Source: Methylobacterium sp. Leaf117 (GTDB lineage Bacteria > Pseudomonadota > Alphaproteobacteria > Rhizobiales > Beijerinckiaceae). Taken from it: a stretch of 64,000 nucleotides of DNA. Shown piece by piece: positions 62,606-64,000 of this stretch (positions within the stretch are counted from its first letter, which is position 1; each line of letters begins with the position of its first letter). Made by a program: the position numbers and the translations under genes. The notes beneath the pieces are model-generated. The model was not told where the DNA came from and made no database searches. It saw only the letters and a list, made by a program, of their open reading frames with translations. The stretch lies in the NCBI RefSeq assembly GCF_001422985.1, contig NZ_LMNL01000012.1:251096-315095 (forward strand). The letters run 5' to 3'.

Positions 62606-64000
62606 GGCTTTCGGGCCGAGTTGCGGCTCGAGACGAGCCGCAGGGCCGCCGGGGCGGGCCTGCCGGCCAGGATCGCCGCCGCCTTGCGGTGGAGTTCGCC
62701 GTCCTGGAACGGCTTCTGGACGATGCGGTCGGCGCCGACCTCGCCCGCCTGCATCAGGGCGGTGGTGTCGGCGTAGCCGGTCACGAACATCACCGGAAGG
62801 TGCGGCCAGCGCCGCCGGATCTCGCAGGCCGCCTCGGCGCCGTTCATGCCCGGCATGGCGAAGTCGAGCACGATCAGGTCGACGCAGGGATCCCCCTCCA
62901 GGGAGGCGAGGGCGGCGAGGCCGGAGCCCGCCTCGCGGACCTGATAGCCGGCCTCGAACAGGATGGTGGTGGTGACCTCGCGGACCGCGCTGTCGTCGTC
63001 GACCACCAGCACCACGGGCCGGTCCCCTGCGCTGCGCTGCGCGGCGCAGTCGATCCCCGGAGCCGGACTCTCGGCGGCGTCGGACCCGCCCTCGGCACGC
63101 GGAAGGTAGACCCGGACGGACGTTCCCTCGCCAAGCCGAGTGTCGATGCGGACGCCGCCGCCGGACTGCTTGACGAAGCCGTAGACCTGAGCGAGGCCGA
63201 GGCCCGAGCCCTTGTCGACCGCCTTTGTGGTGAAGAACGGCTCGAAGACTCGGGCCAGGACCTCGGGGGCGATGCCGGTGCCGGTGTCGCTCACCGCCAG
63301 CATCACGTACTCGCCGGGGGCCGGCTCCTCGGCGCGGGTCGGAGCCGGGGTCAGGCTGACATTGGCGGTCTCGATGGTGAGGCAACCGCCCACCGCCATG
63401 GCATCGCGGGCGTTGATCGCGAGATTCAGGATCACGAGTTCGATCTGCGTCGCATCGACGAGGGCCGACCACAGGTCGGATTGCAGCGTCATCTCGATCC
63501 GTACCGCCCCGCCGATCGAGCTCTGAAGCAGGTCGCGCATGGAGGAGACGGTCTGGTTCAGCTCCACCGGCGTCGGCTCGAGACGCTGCCGCCGCGAGAA
63601 GGCGAGGAGCTGGGCGGTGAGGCGAGCGCCCCGGTCGGCGGCTCCGCGCATCATCGTCAGGCGGCGCTGCGAGCGCTCGTCGTTCACCACCCGCTCCAGG
63701 AAGGCGATGTTGCCGGAGATCACCGTGAGGAGATTGTTGAAGTCGTGGGCAACGCCGCTGGTGAGCTGCCCGACCGCCTCCAGGCGTTGGGCCTGCCGCA
63801 GGGCTTCCTCGACCCGCTCGCGCTCGACGATCTGGCGATGCAGCTCGGCATTGCTGGCCGCGAGTTCGCTGGTCCGGGCCTCGACCCGCGCCTCCAGGGT
63901 CTCGTTGAGGTGGCGCAGGTCGCGCAGGGCGCGCTCACGCTCGGCATAGGCGCGCGCCTCGGCGAGCGCCCGCATGATGGTGCGGGGCAGGCGGTCGAGG
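62596..64000 (-). CDS. Hybrid histidine kinase with C-terminal receiver (5' end outside window)
   Basis: At least 468 residues in the window. A coiled coil (RHLNETLEARVEARTSELAA), HisKA with the phospho-His in SGVAHDFNNLLTVISGNIAF, HATPase (NLAINARDAMAVGG, VSDTGTGIAPEVLARVFEPF, GSGLGLAQVYGFVKQSGGGV), then a receiver with Asp in LIVLDFAMPGMNGAEAACEI and the switch Lys in VQKPFQDGEL. This is the FixL/NtrB-like group with an attached receiver. An ATG occurs at 63975, but in-frame codons continue to the edge, so the sensor part lies outside. Confidence 0.9.
   Translation of the reverse strand, partial: LDRLPRTIMRALAEARAYAERERALRDLRHLNETLEARVEARTSELAASNAELHRQIVERERVEEALRQAQRLEAVGQLTSGVAHDFNNLLTVISGNIAFLERVVNDERSQRRLTMMRGAADRGARLTAQLLAFSRRQRLEPTPVELNQTVSSMRDLLQSSIGGAVRIEMTLQSDLWSALVDATQIELVILNLAINARDAMAVGGCLTIETANVSLTPAPTRAEEPAPGEYVMLAVSDTGTGIAPEVLARVFEPFFTTKAVDKGSGLGLAQVYGFVKQSGGGVRIDTRLGEGTSVRVYLPRAEGGSDAAESPAPGIDCAAQRSAGDRPVVLVVDDDSAVREVTTTILFEAGYQVREAGSGLAALASLEGDPCVDLIVLDFAMPGMNGAEAACEIRRRWPHLPVMFVTGYADTTALMQAGEVGADRIVQKPFQDGELHRKAAAILAGRPAPAALRLVSSRNSARKPIR

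Overview
The window looks like chromosomal DNA of a Methylobacterium-type alphaproteobacterium (Rhizobiales). The reasons are very high GC, a formaldehyde-activating-enzyme homologue, a MucR/Ros regulator, rplM-rpsI close to argC, and many MHS/MFS transporters and PAS regulators. I infer the genus from gene content only; no search was run. Most of the window is ordinary chromosome, with one clearly foreign AT-rich island at about 14.80-16.85 kb.

Layout. 1-1.6 kb: three Tad-pilus pseudopilin/TadG-like genes (minus). 1.9-5.8 kb: a Fae-like protein, TrmJ and a GGDEF-EAL protein (plus). 5.9-9.7 kb: three tandem PAS-HTH regulators, all exactly 339 aa. 9.7-13 kb: two PLP-dependent homocysteine-synthase-type enzymes with a stand-alone receiver and a small membrane protein between them. 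13.5-14.8 kb: an MHS transporter. 14.8-16.65 kb: an AT-rich pair made of an ABC-type ATPase and a small PD-(D/E)XK-like protein, a candidate defence module. 16.8-17.9 kb: a CoA-binding protein and a thioesterase. 17.9-26.9 kb: a nine-gene minus-strand operon with 4-bp stop/start overlaps (inositol-phosphate synthase, CgeB-type glycosyltransferases, methyltransferase, histidine phosphatase, glycosidase-like protein, PRTase/kinase-like protein), whose first gene is a glycosyltransferase fragment. 27-32.9 kb: CBS-domain membrane protein, two MFS transporters, an unusual L,D-transpeptidase-like protein, an excisionase remnant and a MucR homologue. 33.8-41.4 kb: argC, rpsI, rplM, a DUF892 protein, a DUF2243 membrane pair and an OPT transporter. 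41.3-50 kb: a kdp potassium-uptake operon (kdpF-A-x-B-C-D-E plus extra small membrane ORFs). 50.4-51.6 kb: tRNA-Arg and a polysaccharide-export ABC permease broken by one stop codon. 51.8-58.3 kb: an MFS gene and the glycerol regulon glpR-glpD-glpK-glpF with two GlpR-like operators. 58.4-64 kb: an NmrA-like reductase, a c-heme sensor paired with an MscS channel, and a hybrid histidine kinase cut by the window edge.

How the genes work together. glpF, glpK and glpD take up, phosphorylate and oxidise glycerol under GlpR. KdpFABC is the high-affinity K+ pump and KdpD/KdpE its two-component switch. The 17.9-26.9 kb operon probably makes a glycosylated, inositol-containing compound. The two AT-rich genes probably act together as a conflict system.

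The two most unusual signals are these. First, a six-unit 14-bp tandem repeat joins kdpD to kdpE and encodes five overlapping five-codon micro-ORFs, each linked to the next by ATGA. Second, the AT-rich ATPase-nuclease pair. A recurring theme is short (11-21 bp) tandem duplications at gene ends and linkers.
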